Positions 21,422 to 21,594 of a DNA stretch of 21,594 bases are shown piece by piece (the stretch's first letter is position 1; each line of letters starts with the position of its first letter). A model generated the notes under the pieces. It was not told the DNA's origin. It made no database searches and was given only the letters and a program-made list of their open reading frames with translations. Where the stretch lies: contig JAFGIA010000025.1 of NCBI GenBank assembly GCA_016929795.1, forward strand, positions 1 through 21,594. The letters run 5' to 3'. Origin of the DNA: Anaerolineae bacterium. Lineage in GTDB: Bacteria > Chloroflexota > Anaerolineae > JAAYZQ01. Both the position numbers and the translations under genes were made by a program.

Positions 21422-21594
21422 TCAATGGCGCGTGACGATGGGCAGATAGTGCCGGAAAATCGAATCGGGCAGGGAGACGGGCCCGTGGAGCGTGCGGGCG
21501 TCGTGGTTGTCGACGCCTTCGAGCCAGTAGTAGTAGGTCGTGCCTTCTTGCGCCGTCTCGTCGAGAAAATCGTAGGCTGCCCCCGCCGGGCTGC
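21422..21594 (-). CDS. C-terminal end of a secreted protein with YLPIV tail (partial)
   Basis: The minus-strand frame is open from the window edge to the TGA at 21422-21424 and encodes about 56 residues. It reads AYDFLDETAQEGTTYYYWLE, GVDNHDARTLHGPV and ends DSIFRHYLPIVTRH. TYYYWLEGVD then a HGPV turn is the usual last strand pair of FnIII-like domains in large secreted proteins. From memory, short C-terminal or linker segments of the YLPLV kind are frequent in exported proteins of Chloroflexota. The gene lies upstream of and on the same strand as the operon, 108 bp before the next start, so it is probably the preceding cistron. Its main domains and function are outside the window. Confidence 0.7.
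   Translation of the reverse strand, partial: SPAGAAYDFLDETAQEGTTYYYWLEGVDNHDARTLHGPVSLPDSIFRHYLPIVTRH

Overview
The window looks like accessory DNA from a Chloroflexota bacterium, most likely from an Anaerolineae or Caldilineae-type lineage. That assignment is an inference. It rests on moderately high GC with GC-rich third codon positions, very large exported proteins built from Ig-like, beta-helix, beta-propeller, lectin and GWN modules, and a truncated secreted protein ending in a YLPIV-type tail. No housekeeping gene is present to confirm it.

Left edge (1-711): the 3' end of a plus-strand gene, probably an M14-type metallocarboxypeptidase, ends at 310. It converges on a perfect 12-bp hairpin whose U-tract lies on the minus-strand side. 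Directly upstream of that terminator, on the minus strand, is a well-formed 3' half of a tRNA (T-arm, 3' acceptor strand, CCA) with no matching 5' half. Next to it is a short decayed piece of an IS66-like transposase. Together these resemble the far end of a tRNA-targeted integration event.

Right of that edge, everything lies on the minus strand and reads right to left. In transcription order it is: the tail of a secreted protein (21594-21422); a 427-aa fibre-like protein with a signal anchor and 20-residue repeats (21313-20030); a 2028-aa exported C39-like cysteine peptidase with beta/gamma-crystallin and Ig-like domains (19907-13821); two paralogous fibre-like proteins of 593 and 661 aa with GIGT repeats and a shared C-terminal domain (13722-11941, 11886-9901); a 1083-aa exported CHAP-type cysteine hydrolase with Ig-like domains (9869-6618); and a 1932-aa exported protein with lectin, GWN, CARDB, beta-propeller and beta-helix modules plus a Cys-rich tail (6510-712). 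Gaps are 31-122 bp and most starts have a clear Shine-Dalgarno site, so this looks like one long operon whose promoter lies outside the window.

The proteins share parts. Three carry the same tandem GWN module. Three carry the same SYQG(Q/R)L N-terminal domain. The two peptidase giants have the same overall architecture with a different cysteine-hydrolase fold in the same slot. My reading (inference) is a cell-surface or extracellular assembly: fibres plus large adhesive or hydrolytic proteins, possibly acting on cell walls, peptides or glycans. I see no regulator, transporter, integrase or immunity gene in the window.
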